From CAYZMS01 sp964479625 (GTDB taxonomy: Bacteria; Bacteroidota; Bacteroidia; Chitinophagales; Saprospiraceae), in the NCBI GenBank assembly GCA_964479625.1, contig CAYZMS010000017.1:1-64000 (forward strand): a stretch of DNA of 64,000 nucleotides. The letters are read 5' to 3'. The notes under the pieces were generated by a model, which searched no databases, had not been told where the DNA came from, and saw only the letters and a program-made list of their open reading frames with translations. Shown here piece by piece: positions 34,626 to 43,543 of the stretch (its first letter is position 1; each line of letters opens with the position of its first letter). Made by a program: the position numbers and the translations under genes.

Positions 34626-36056
34626 ATGAAACGTACGGAAGTTGCAGGTATTTTAAAGGCTCCGAAAGTAGGTGAAACGGTAAAAGTTGCCGGTTGGGTG
34701 CGGGCCTTTCGAAACAATCGCTTTATCGCACTTAATGATGGATCTACCATTAACAATCTACAGGTGGTTGTAGATGAAAATAAGATTGATGAGGCCATTA
34801 TCCGGCAGATCGGCTTTCATGCCTGTGTTGCTGCGACCGGAAAGCTTGTTGAGTCTCAGGGAGCTGGGCAGGCGGTGGAAATACTTGCCGATGAGGTAGA
34901 GATCATTGGAGGAACGGACCTTTCCACTTATTCCTTGCAACCAAAACGGCAGACCATGGAATTCCTCCGGGAGAAGGCCCATTTCCGCATGCGAACCAAC
35001 ACTCTGAGTGCTGTTTTCAGGATTAGGCATGCATTGTCCTATGCCGTTCATTCCTTTTTTCACGAAAATGGCTATTACTACCTGCACAGTCCCATTATCA
35101 CGGCAAGTGATGCTGAAGGTGCGGGAGAAATGTTTCGGGTAACCACTCTGGATCCTTCTAACCCTCCAAAAACAGAGGATGGGAAGGTGGATTATAGTCA
35201 GGATTTTTTTGCACACCCAACGAATCTGACGGTATCAGGGCAGTTACAAGCAGAGATCGGAGCACTGGCCCTTGGTAAGGTTTACACCTTCGGACCTACC
35301 TTCCGGGCAGAAAATTCTAACACCAGCCGCCACCTGGCAGAGTTTTGGATGATCGAGCCAGAGGTGGCTTTCTTCGATATTTTCGATAATATGGATCTGG
35401 CAGAGGCCTTTACCAAATACCTGATCAACTATGTGTTGGAGCACTATCCGGATGATCTGCAGGTATTGGATAAACGAATACAGGACCTGGAGAAGAATAT
35501 GAAAATGGAGGACCGGCGTCCTATGGGGCTGATCGAAACCCTTCGCTTTGTGGTAGATAATGAATTTGAACGGATCACTTACAGCGAGGCGATCCGGTTG
35601 CTTCAAAATTCGAAGCCCTATAAAAAAGGGAAGTTTGAATACGAACTAGAATGGGGTAAGGACCTGCAGGCGGAGCATGAGCGTTGGTTAGTGGAAAAAC
35701 ATTTCAAAAAGCCGGTTATTGTCCGGGATTATCCCGCAGCGATCAAAGCTTTTTATATGCGGCTAAATGAGCAGGAGAATACTGTGGCTGCGATGGATGT
35801 ACTGTTCCCGGGGATAGGTGAAGTGATTGGGGGCTCCCAAAGGGAGGAGCGCCTGGAAGTGCTATTAAGCAGAATGAAAGACTTCGGTATACCTCAAGAG
35901 GAAATGTGGTGGTACCTAGAGTTGAGAAAATTTGGAGGAGCTCCTCACTCGGGCTTTGGCTTGGGTTTCGAACGCATGGTCCAGTTTGTGACCGGGATGA
36001 CCAACATTCGTGATGTTATTCCTTTCCCCCGTACTCCAGGAAGTGCAGAGTTTTAA
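34626..36056 (+). CDS. asnS: Asparaginyl-tRNA synthetase
   Basis: 476 residues from ATG 34626. A TTG 15 bases earlier is possible but gives a poorer match to the family opening MKRT. The N-terminal OB-fold anticodon domain (VKVAGWVRAFRNNRFIALNDGS) is followed by the class II catalytic domain. Motif 2 is FRAENSNTSRHLAEFWMIEP. Motif 3 is GFGLGFERMV, ending in the AsnS-specific PFPRTPGSAEF. It charges tRNA-Asn in the cytoplasm. The hairpin in the leader (AGGAGG with CCTCCT) could affect translation but this is uncertain. Confidence 0.97.
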   Translation: MKRTEVAGILKAPKVGETVKVAGWVRAFRNNRFIALNDGSTINNLQVVVDENKIDEAIIRQIGFHACVAATGKLVESQGAGQAVEILADEVEIIGGTDLSTYSLQPKRQTMEFLREKAHFRMRTNTLSAVFRIRHALSYAVHSFFHENGYYYLHSPIITASDAEGAGEMFRVTTLDPSNPPKTEDGKVDYSQDFFAHPTNLTVSGQLQAEIGALALGKVYTFGPTFRAENSNTSRHLAEFWMIEPEVAFFDIFDNMDLAEAFTKYLINYVLEHYPDDLQVLDKRIQDLEKNMKMEDRRPMGLIETLRFVVDNEFERITYSEAIRLLQNSKPYKKGKFEYELEWGKDLQAEHERWLVEKHFKKPVIVRDYPAAIKAFYMRLNEQENTVAAMDVLFPGIGEVIGGSQREERLEVLLSRMKDFGIPQEEMWWYLELRKFGGAPHSGFGLGFERMVQFVTGMTNIRDVIPFPRTPGSAEF

Positions 36057-36115
36057 ACATATGGGATGTTTTTTAATTTGAACAAGTTTCTTTATTTTTG
36101 CAGGGAGGTTATGAC

Positions 36116-36141
36116 AAAAAAAAGCCGCACTTTCGTGCGGC
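36116..36141 (-). terminator. Terminator for the minus-strand T9SS propeller gene
   Basis: A perfect seven-pair GC-rich stem (GCCGCAC/GTGCGGC, 36124-36141) with a TTTC loop. On the minus strand it is followed by about eight T. It may also slow transcription out of asnS from the other side. Confidence 0.75.
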
Positions 36142-36267
36142 CTCATGCTAATAACAAATCATAATCTCATGAAAAATAAGACGACCTAAAATCTTTAACA
36201 GAGTTTCTAGCTCTGTAATTGTTTTTTTACTGGGTTTTACAAATGTTTAACACCTTGGTTTGCTTAG

Positions 36268-36303
36268 GGGCTCCCCGCAGAATGAAAAAACTGCAGGGAA
36301 CCC
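36268..36303 (-). terminator. Hairpin just after the minus-strand propeller gene
   Basis: A 13-base stem (36268-36280 with 36291-36303) that on the minus strand pairs fully with two G:U pairs. It lies 21 bases after the stop. No T-run follows, so it may be an RNA-stabilising stem rather than the terminator itself. Confidence 0.4.
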
Positions 36304-36324
36304 TTCAAGTTTATGGGATTATGA

Positions 36325-39267
36325 CTATTGTGCGAGCACTAGTTTACCGGAATTGATAAGTTGTTGCCCTTCAGCTATTTGAAGCTGATAAATGTAAATT
36401 CCGTTTGCCGGTAAATCCATGCGGTGCAGCTGGAAGCGGGGGCCAGAAACCTGCCGTTGCAAGATTCTTTTTCCGCTCAAGTCATAAATAGAGAACAATA
36501 AATTCGTTTCAACATTTCCGCCCTCCAGTTCGAAGGTGACCATTTCTTTAAATGGGTTCGGATATAAGGTTAATCGGTTTTGGGATCTAGGCGTATCAAA
36601 AACATCATTTACGATATCGATGAAGCCCGGGAATTCCTCTACCCGCCTGCGTACAATATTGGTTTGTACTGGCTCCTGGTAATCAAAGTATAACCAGGCG
36701 TAATTGTCAATGATCGTGCCGTATTCAATGTCAGGCTGCTGAGATACTGTATAACTTACGTGCCCTAGTTTGAAGATAACCTGGCCTGTGCTGTCTTGGA
36801 GTAGCTGGCGTAAATCGTCGAAGGTGAATTTTAGAATTCCTGAACTAAAGACCTCCAACTGATAGGGCAGATTACTCGGCCCGGGTTTTACACTCGTTAC
36901 ATCAAGATGCGTTGGCAGAGTGTCGCGTATAATCAGGCGACCAATCGTGTCTGTGCTTTCAAGGGTAAAAAGTACCTTGTATGTTAAATCGGTTTCGGCT
37001 GCAATAACTTCTTCTTTGTAGCCTTTGGGATAGCCTCTCATCTCGACAGGCAGCACAGAGCCAGATACCTCTTGCACATTTATGGCAACTGTAGGTTCCT
37101 GATCATCTTCAGGAAACATGGTATATATTCCGACGGAAAACACTCCGTCTTGAGAACAACCTTCGACTGCCGCTGAAGCATAGTCGGAAAAAGGGTGCCC
37201 TTCAGATTCTTCAATTATAAAGCGGTAGGTGTCTCCGGTTGCAGGAAATCGGAATTCAATTTCCTCACCTGGAGCTAGTAGCAGGGAGTCTTCATTTAAA
37301 ATGATAATGTCCTGCACAATTACCGACTGAACCGGCTCATCTGTTATTTCAACCCCTACATTTCGAAGGGTAAACACTACGGAGTCACCTTCGCAAGCTC
37401 CGATAACCTCTAGGTCAGCTCCATCCCATTGGCTGTCAGGGATGAGGCAAAAGGAATCAGGCTGTATGCGTGCCCTAACCAGGGCCGCCTGCCCTATCGT
37501 GATCCCTTCACAAGCCATTTGAGCTGTGAAAGTGAATCGCCCTGAAGCCCCCGCTTCCAGTAGTCCTAGTTGGAATTTAATGTTTCCATCCTGATCAAGG
37601 GTGTGAGGCAGATCTGCTTTCAGCAAACTTAGCTCCTCGTCCAAGGTCACCTCAATACTTGTTTCTTCCGCATCCGAAGCCCCTGCATTTCGGTAGTCAA
37701 TCGTATAAACTACCTCGCTGCAAATGGCTAGGGTAGGAGCACTGATCTCTACTTCCAGCCAGGGACAATCTACCTTTGCAGATGCACCTAGGTCTACTCT
37801 GCTACTATCGTAGAAAGAAGTCATCGAAACTTCCAGCCCACCTTTCAAGCATGGCTCCCAGTAACTGTTTGCCGGGAGAAGATCTATTTGATACGTTCCG
37901 GTGTCTACACCAATCGAGTAGTTTCCGTCGCGATCTGTATTCGAAAAAATTATCTGTCCATCTTTTTTGGCCCGAACCATCCAGTTATCTAGTAGACGTT
38001 CACTCCCCGAAAAGTCACAAATACCAGCTTCTGTGGCGAAAACCGAACCATGAATGACATTGGAGATCAAATTGCCGTTCCCATCTGTTTTGATCAGGAA
38101 GGAATTATTTGCAATCGGCTGGATCAATCCAGTATATCCAGTAATTAGTATTCCTCCATCTGAAACATTGATCACCTCGCGGGCATCGTAGAGCAAGGAT
38201 TGATTACCAATCCTCTTTTCCCAAAGCACCTCTCCCTCGGCTGTCATTCTGGTGAGGAATACGTCGGAGTTCAAAGTTGGACCGTCATCTACAATAAAAC
38301 CTGCAGCTACAAGGTCACCATTAGCCATCTCTGTTAGGGCGTTGCCCCCTTCTTCAATTCCCGGACTACCAATAGCCTCTGCCCAGCGGTAATCGCCCTC
38401 AGCGCTGAATTTAAGGATGTAAAGATCTGTATTATTATTAATCAGACCAGCAATTGCAAAGCCGCCGTCCTGGGTTTGTAAGATATCAGACCCTTCTTCC
38501 AAGAAGGCATTAGCTATTCTTCGCTCCCAATCTACAGAGCCATCTACATTCAATCGGTGAACGAGAATATCGTTTCCGATTCCCTGGTCGTTTTTACTGT
38601 TGGATACCAAAGCTGATCCTCCATCTTCCAGAGCTACGATTCCATTTCCCTCGTCTGTTTTCTCGGTACCCAGGGTTACTTCCCAGGCTAGTTGCCCATC
38701 CTCTTCGAAACGCATGACCAGAACGTCACTTTCAGTGCCCAGCGTTTCAGCTTGCTGCCCCACTGCAATAAAGCCTCCATCAGGGAGCAGATCAATGTCA
38801 TTCAGTCTTTCAAAGAGCGTATCAGTATATTGACGACTCCAAATCGGTTCGCCTTGTCCATTTACTTTTATCAGATAAGCGTTTTCAGGTGCACCGGCTT
38901 CAGCTTGAATGCTGCCAGCCAGCAGATAATGGTCATCTGCTGTTTTTACTATCGCTCTGATGAATGCATTATTTCCTTCATCGTAAAAGCGATCCCAGAG
39001 CACATTGCCTTCAATGTCCACCCGGTAGAGATAAGCATCCAGGTCTCCATCTCCTCCAAGTGCTTCGCCGAAACCTGCAACCAAAAAACCGTTATCTTCA
39101 ACTTCTACTACAGACCAGGACTGCTCCCGTTTGTTGTCTCCGTAGATGCGCTCCCACCCTTGTGTAGAAGCCGTATTTAGGACCAGAAAGAATGCCATCG
39201 CCACTGAAACCAGCGTATTTAGATACCCTAGCAGGGAGGCGGTCATTTTTTTCTGATTATGATTCAT
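36325..39267 (-). CDS. T9SS type A propeller-like secreted protein
   Basis: 980 residues from the ATG at 39267. Earlier in-frame ATGs at 39303 and 39342 are possible but leave long non-signal leaders. Signal segment YLNTLVSVAMAFFLVLNTASTQG. Residues about 40-400 hold repeated strands of the form DGGFIAVGQ..., VLVMRFEEDGQLAWE, a propeller-like repeat of about 55 residues. Residues about 410-850 are Ig-like and DUF11-like modules (DLTYKVLFTLESTDT, DTLPTHLDVTSV). The C-terminal 80 residues (LYPNPFKEMVTFEL to QLINSGKLVLAQ) are a type A sorting domain. It is probably a secreted or surface protein with unknown ligand. Confidence 0.85.
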   Translation of the reverse strand: MNHNQKKMTASLLGYLNTLVSVAMAFFLVLNTASTQGWERIYGDNKREQSWSVVEVEDNGFLVAGFGEALGGDGDLDAYLYRVDIEGNVLWDRFYDEGNNAFIRAIVKTADDHYLLAGSIQAEAGAPENAYLIKVNGQGEPIWSRQYTDTLFERLNDIDLLPDGGFIAVGQQAETLGTESDVLVMRFEEDGQLAWEVTLGTEKTDEGNGIVALEDGGSALVSNSKNDQGIGNDILVHRLNVDGSVDWERRIANAFLEEGSDILQTQDGGFAIAGLINNNTDLYILKFSAEGDYRWAEAIGSPGIEEGGNALTEMANGDLVAAGFIVDDGPTLNSDVFLTRMTAEGEVLWEKRIGNQSLLYDAREVINVSDGGILITGYTGLIQPIANNSFLIKTDGNGNLISNVIHGSVFATEAGICDFSGSERLLDNWMVRAKKDGQIIFSNTDRDGNYSIGVDTGTYQIDLLPANSYWEPCLKGGLEVSMTSFYDSSRVDLGASAKVDCPWLEVEISAPTLAICSEVVYTIDYRNAGASDAEETSIEVTLDEELSLLKADLPHTLDQDGNIKFQLGLLEAGASGRFTFTAQMACEGITIGQAALVRARIQPDSFCLIPDSQWDGADLEVIGACEGDSVVFTLRNVGVEITDEPVQSVIVQDIIILNEDSLLLAPGEEIEFRFPATGDTYRFIIEESEGHPFSDYASAAVEGCSQDGVFSVGIYTMFPEDDQEPTVAINVQEVSGSVLPVEMRGYPKGYKEEVIAAETDLTYKVLFTLESTDTIGRLIIRDTLPTHLDVTSVKPGPSNLPYQLEVFSSGILKFTFDDLRQLLQDSTGQVIFKLGHVSYTVSQQPDIEYGTIIDNYAWLYFDYQEPVQTNIVRRRVEEFPGFIDIVNDVFDTPRSQNRLTLYPNPFKEMVTFELEGGNVETNLLFSIYDLSGKRILQRQVSGPRFQLHRMDLPANGIYIYQLQIAEGQQLINSGKLVLAQ

Positions 39268-39478
39268 CAGCTTTCTGTTTTTAAACTTGCTCGCTGAATA
39301 CATTACAAAGATGTTTTGATTGGTAAGGAAATTCAAAGACAAAAAACGGGATTTGTTGAGATTTTAGCTTAAATTTATTGTAGAAATAAATCAAATTACC
39401 TTTTTAAAGCTTTGATTATCAGTATAATTTTAGATTTCTACCTTGTTGATTTTTTTACCTGCTTTGAATTAAATTATT

Positions 39479-40897
39479 TTGAAAAAAAGTCTGTTGGTTA
39501 CCATTTTGAAAAAGCTTTCCCCTTTGGAAGTCCGGGAACTGCGAAAATGGGTGAACTCTCCGGCCCACAACCAGCGCAATGATGTTGTGGAATTATTCGA
39601 ATACTTCTTTTCCTATAACCGTCTAGAGGAAGATAAATTCCTGACCAAAGAGAAAATTTTTCAAAAGGTTTTTCCCGGAGAAAAATTTGAGGATGCTCAA
39701 TTGCGGCAGACGGCCCATTTTTTACAAAAGGTGGTTGAAGATTACCTTTTGTATCAGGCCGCAAGATCTGAACCTACTCAAGTAAAGCTTCAACTAGCAT
39801 GTATTTACCGGGAACGGGGGATCGACAAAAAATATGCTCGTTTGATCAGGGACTTGGAAAAGAATCAGGAGGTTTCCCCGTTCAGGGATCTGGAGTTCCT
39901 TCAAAATGACCTGAAGATCAAACAAGAACAATTCAAGTACCGGGGGGTTAAGAAAGAGAATACTTCAGAAGCTCTTCAGCAAGTTTCTGATGCCCTGGAC
40001 GCCCATTATTTGGCTGCCAAATTGCGGTATGCCGCACTGGCAGCTGCCCTTCGGGGAGTTCAGAACGTGGAGATCGACCTGGGCCTGTTACCCGCCTTGA
40101 TGGAAGGTAGGGAGGATAAGGTTCCCGTTAATTTTACTGCAAGCCATTCCTCAGAGGTTTACTACCATATGTATAAGACCCTTGCAGAGCAGTCGGATGA
40201 AAATTACTTCCGGCTTAAGGAATGTATAATTGAAAAGGGGCATCTGTTTCCGAAATCGGAACGTTTCGAAATTTTTGCTGCCGCCTTGAATTATAGTATT
40301 TCCCGCATGAACCGGGGCGCCCGAGAGTTTATCCGGGAAGCCTTTGACATGTATCGCTCTGCTTTGGAAAGCGGTGTCCTTATAAATAATAACACCATTG
40401 ATGAATATATTTTTTATAATATATCTGCTAACGCTATTCGATTGGGGGAGTATGAGTGGGCCCATAACTTTATAGAAGAGTATAAAGAGTATTTACCAGA
40501 AGCCCAACGGAGTAGTGCGATCCGCTATGCATTGGCACAGGTCTATTTTCATCAAAATGATTATGAACAAGCCGAAACTTTACTTCAGCAGTTCGAGTCC
40601 AGTAACCTGATTATTACGCTCAATGCCCGAACGCTGCTGCTGAGGATCTACTATGAAGAAGGAGCCTGGGAATTACTGGAGTCGCTACTGGAAAGTACGC
40701 GGACCTATATAAACCGGAAGAAAGATGAGCTGACCTACCATCGGGAACCTTACCTGCAGCTTATCCGGCTTACCCGTCGCCTTCTTCGCATCAATCCTTA
40801 TGATAAAAGTCAAAAAGAACGGCTGACAAAAGAGGTGCAAGCTGCACAGCGGCTTCCTGCACGGGATTGGCTGCTGGAGCAGATCCGCGAATTGTAA
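39479..40897 (+). CDS. Unrecognised 472-residue helical protein, TTG start
   Basis: 472 residues of mainly helical, charged sequence (for example LEKNQEVSPFRDLEFLQNDL, then ALAQVYFHQNDYEQAETLLQQF, a TPR-like pair). No signal peptide, membrane segment or enzyme motif is visible, so a cytoplasmic helical-repeat protein is likely. An in-frame TAA at 39470-39472 leaves only ATT codons or the TTG at 39479 before the conserved-looking MKKSLLVTIL opening, so I read TTG as the start. It is followed closely by a GNAT-like gene whose promoter overlaps its last codons. Confidence 0.75.
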   Translation: MKKSLLVTILKKLSPLEVRELRKWVNSPAHNQRNDVVELFEYFFSYNRLEEDKFLTKEKIFQKVFPGEKFEDAQLRQTAHFLQKVVEDYLLYQAARSEPTQVKLQLACIYRERGIDKKYARLIRDLEKNQEVSPFRDLEFLQNDLKIKQEQFKYRGVKKENTSEALQQVSDALDAHYLAAKLRYAALAAALRGVQNVEIDLGLLPALMEGREDKVPVNFTASHSSEVYYHMYKTLAEQSDENYFRLKECIIEKGHLFPKSERFEIFAAALNYSISRMNRGAREFIREAFDMYRSALESGVLINNNTIDEYIFYNISANAIRLGEYEWAHNFIEEYKEYLPEAQRSSAIRYALAQVYFHQNDYEQAETLLQQFESSNLIITLNARTLLLRIYYEEGAWELLESLLESTRTYINRKKDELTYHREPYLQLIRLTRRLLRINPYDKSQKERLTKEVQAAQRLPARDWLLEQIREL

Positions 40898-40921
40898 ATC
40901 AACGGTAAATATGTAAGTTTG
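40892..40921 (+). promoter_or_regulatory. Candidate promoter of the GNAT-like gene
   Basis: TTG at 40892-40894 and TAAGTTTG at 40914-40921, 19 bases apart, match the Bacteroidota -33/-7 pattern. The -33 part overlaps the stop of the previous gene. The predicted transcript starts near 40928, which rules out a translation start at 40919 and fits the ATG at 40997. Confidence 0.5.
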
Positions 40922-40996
40922 CCCTCAATCTTGATCATGGAGACTGTCAACAGTTGGCATATGTCCTTTTGTGCCAGGCTCTTCAAAATTTGTACC

Positions 40997-42166
40997 ATGC
41001 GTATTCTGGAAGTGGATTCACCGGCAAGGTGGAAGCAGTTTCACAAGGTGTTAAGGCGGGTTTACGCCAATGAACCCCACTATATTATGCCTTTAGACAA
41101 GGATATTCGGAATGTTTTTGACCCTGCAGAGAACAAAGGGTTCGCTCATGGTGAAGCCTGTTGTTTCGTTTTACTGGATGAGCATGACCAGCCGGCAGGC
41201 CGTATTGCTGCTTTTATTGAACACGACCGTAATGAAAAACACGAATACCCCATCGGGCAAATGGGGTACTTCGAGTGTATAGAAAATAAAGCATATGCCT
41301 TTGCTCTTTTCGAAAAGGGGCTGGAATGGTTAAGTCAATTTGACGTAAAGGCAGTGGATGCGCCAGTCAATCTGGGGCAACGGGATAAATTCTGGGGACT
41401 GCTTGTCAAGGGCTATGAATTTCCTCCGCTTTACCACGAGAATTATCATCCCCCCTACTACCGTACCTTTTTTGAAGAGTTTGGTTTTCAGGCTTTTGAA
41501 CAGATCCTTACCTTTCGTCAGGACTCACATGATGTTCCCAGTGCTAAATTCAAAAGGGTCGCAGATATTTCCAGAAAACGATACAACCTGACCAGCAAAT
41601 TATTGAAGGATAGTTCTACCAGGGAGATGGCTAGGGATTTTGTGGATGTTTATAATGCTGCTTTTAGTCATAGCCCTTACTTCAAACCACTAACCGAAGA
41701 GCCCATCATCCAGTTATTTAAAGAGGCCCGCCTTATTTTAGACCCCGGAATGGTTATTGGGGTATATCACGAGGACAGGGCCGTAGGCTTTGGTGGATTT
41801 GTACCGGATATTAATCCATTCTTGAAAAGTTGCCGTGGCCGACTGCCCTGGTACCGCCTTCCTTGGTTCTTATATAAACTCAAAACTACCAGGCCCATCA
41901 CCACTAAAGGGCTTGCCTGGGGAGTTCATCCGGATTTCCAGGGCAAAGGCGTTTATGCTGTTTTAGTGGACAGGCTCTACAACGAAAGACTTTTAAAACG
42001 GTACCATACTGTTTATATGTCTACTATCCGGGCACATAACAAAACCATGGTCAGCGCAACCGGGAAGCTAGGCGGGGATCCCTCCGATCGTATTCATCAG
42101 ACCTATCGCAAAATGCTGGATGAAACCCTGCCTTTTGAACCTTTCGACTTACCATATGATGTATAG
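40997..42166 (+). CDS. GNAT-fold N-acyltransferase-like protein
   Basis: 389 residues from ATG 40997 (an upstream TTG at 40919 lies before the predicted transcription start). The C-terminal half has a GNAT acyl-CoA motif, GVHPDFQGKGVYAVLVDRL, and a following VYMSTIRAHNKTMV strand. The N-terminal half resembles a second, degenerate GNAT-like domain (VLLDEHDQPAGRIAAFIEHD). I do not know the substrate. Its end is convergent with the export operon, with both stop codons inside one hairpin. Confidence 0.78.
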   Translation: MRILEVDSPARWKQFHKVLRRVYANEPHYIMPLDKDIRNVFDPAENKGFAHGEACCFVLLDEHDQPAGRIAAFIEHDRNEKHEYPIGQMGYFECIENKAYAFALFEKGLEWLSQFDVKAVDAPVNLGQRDKFWGLLVKGYEFPPLYHENYHPPYYRTFFEEFGFQAFEQILTFRQDSHDVPSAKFKRVADISRKRYNLTSKLLKDSSTREMARDFVDVYNAAFSHSPYFKPLTEEPIIQLFKEARLILDPGMVIGVYHEDRAVGFGGFVPDINPFLKSCRGRLPWYRLPWFLYKLKTTRPITTKGLAWGVHPDFQGKGVYAVLVDRLYNERLLKRYHTVYMSTIRAHNKTMVSATGKLGGDPSDRIHQTYRKMLDETLPFEPFDLPYDV

Positions 42167-42199
42167 TTCAAACTGGAATTAGTGGTTCCGGTTCGAACT
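42165..42199. terminator. Hairpin spanning both stop codons of convergent genes
   Basis: 14-base arms (42165-42178 with 42186-42199) around a seven-base loop. On each strand one mismatch and one G:U remain. It covers the stop of the GNAT-like gene and of the adaptor gene on the other strand. No T-run is present on either side, so termination strength is uncertain. Confidence 0.45.
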
Positions 42200-43436
42200 A
42201 TAAGGGACCGCGTATGCGTACCTCTGTGGTTGTATCGATACCAGCGACGATCTCTACCTGCAAGCCGTCAGATAGGCCTAATTCCACGGGGCGTTTTTCG
42301 AAGCTTCGTTCACCGGTTTTTACCTCAACGAAGGCCTCTTCTTCTTCGAATAGTACATCCCGCTCTTTTATCGCAATAACTTTTGAACGACGATCCAGAA
42401 TGATATCACCATTTGCACTATAGCCAGCCCGTAGGAATACATCCTCCGGGGGAGCTATGGCGGCCCGAACTTCGAACTTGACCGCCCCCTCTTCTTCGAC
42501 TCCCTTGGGGGAAATGTACTCCAGAGTAGCGGGAAAGGTGGCTCCTTCTATGGCTCCCACAGTCAGTTCCAGGGGCATTCCCTCCTTTAGTTTGCCCACA
42601 TCGGCCTCATCTACTTTTCCTTCGAATATCAGGTTCCCCATATCGGCAACTATGGCGATACTGGTTCCCTCATTAAAATTATTGCGTTCAATAACAGAAG
42701 TCCCTTCCTCTACGGGGACGTCAAGCACCATTCCGGCAACCGTGGAGGTAACGATATTGGCGATCTGCCGGGAATTTGCTGCAGCTCCCTCTCGCAACAA
42801 TTGCAGGTTGTTAATAGCTGCGTCCAGCTCCTGGATTCGAATATCGACCTGGGTTTCGAACCGTGACAATTCGTTTTGGGAAACGACCCGGGCATTTTCG
42901 AACTCAGCTTTTCGAAGCTCAAGGTCAAGCTTGAACCGGTTGTAATCCTGCTCGGAAACCACCCCTTCCTCGAATAATTGGCGTTGCCGTTCTTCTTCAC
43001 GCTGCGCATTCTCAAAGTTGGACTTTGCACTCTGGATATCCAGGCTGCTTTGAGCCAGCTTTTGCTGACGCTCCAACTCTCGCTCTGCTTCCTGAAGACC
43101 TAAACGGGCCAGTTCAACGTTCGACTGAGCGGAATTAATATTGACTTCACTGGGAACCAGTTTGATACGAGCCAGTTGCTGACCTTTCTCCACGATCTCA
43201 CCAGCTTCTACATACAATTCATCTACCACTCCTGAGACCTGGGGTTTGATCATGACTTCAAGCCGGGGTTTAATAGAACCCGTTGCCACTGTTTTTCGAA
43301 TGATATCCGTAATGACGGGGCGCTCTGTTTCAAAGCTTTCCTGTTTGACCTGACGTTGCTGATAAAAATAAATACCTAACCCGATAGTAGCCAGAACTAA
43401 ACCCCCCCCCAGGCTAAAAAGACATCCCTTATTCAT
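42198..43436 (-). CDS. HlyD/MacA-like periplasmic adaptor of an export system
   Basis: 412 residues. One N-terminal membrane segment (LGGGLVLATIGLGIYFY) is followed by the split biotinyl-lipoyl-like domain, with PQVSGVVDELYVEAGEIVEKGQQLARI as first half. A long coiled coil (about 100-215, with repeats of ARLGLQEAERELERQQKL type) and beta-barrel domains come next. Such adaptors link an inner-membrane ABC transporter to an outer-membrane channel. It is the last gene of the operon (46752 down to 42198). No TolC-like gene is in the window. Confidence 0.9.
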   Translation of the reverse strand: MNKGCLFSLGGGLVLATIGLGIYFYQQRQVKQESFETERPVITDIIRKTVATGSIKPRLEVMIKPQVSGVVDELYVEAGEIVEKGQQLARIKLVPSEVNINSAQSNVELARLGLQEAERELERQQKLAQSSLDIQSAKSNFENAQREEERQRQLFEEGVVSEQDYNRFKLDLELRKAEFENARVVSQNELSRFETQVDIRIQELDAAINNLQLLREGAAANSRQIANIVTSTVAGMVLDVPVEEGTSVIERNNFNEGTSIAIVADMGNLIFEGKVDEADVGKLKEGMPLELTVGAIEGATFPATLEYISPKGVEEEGAVKFEVRAAIAPPEDVFLRAGYSANGDIILDRRSKVIAIKERDVLFEEEEAFVEVKTGERSFEKRPVELGLSDGLQVEIVAGIDTTTEVRIRGPL

Positions 43437-43543
43437 ACTTGTAAAATTTCAGGTTCAAAAAAGCTGAGTCGAAAAGAGGCCATTTCCAAATAATAAGGTT
43501 GCCCCTTTCCGCTAAACCATTGTTTTTTATAGTTTGGATAGGT

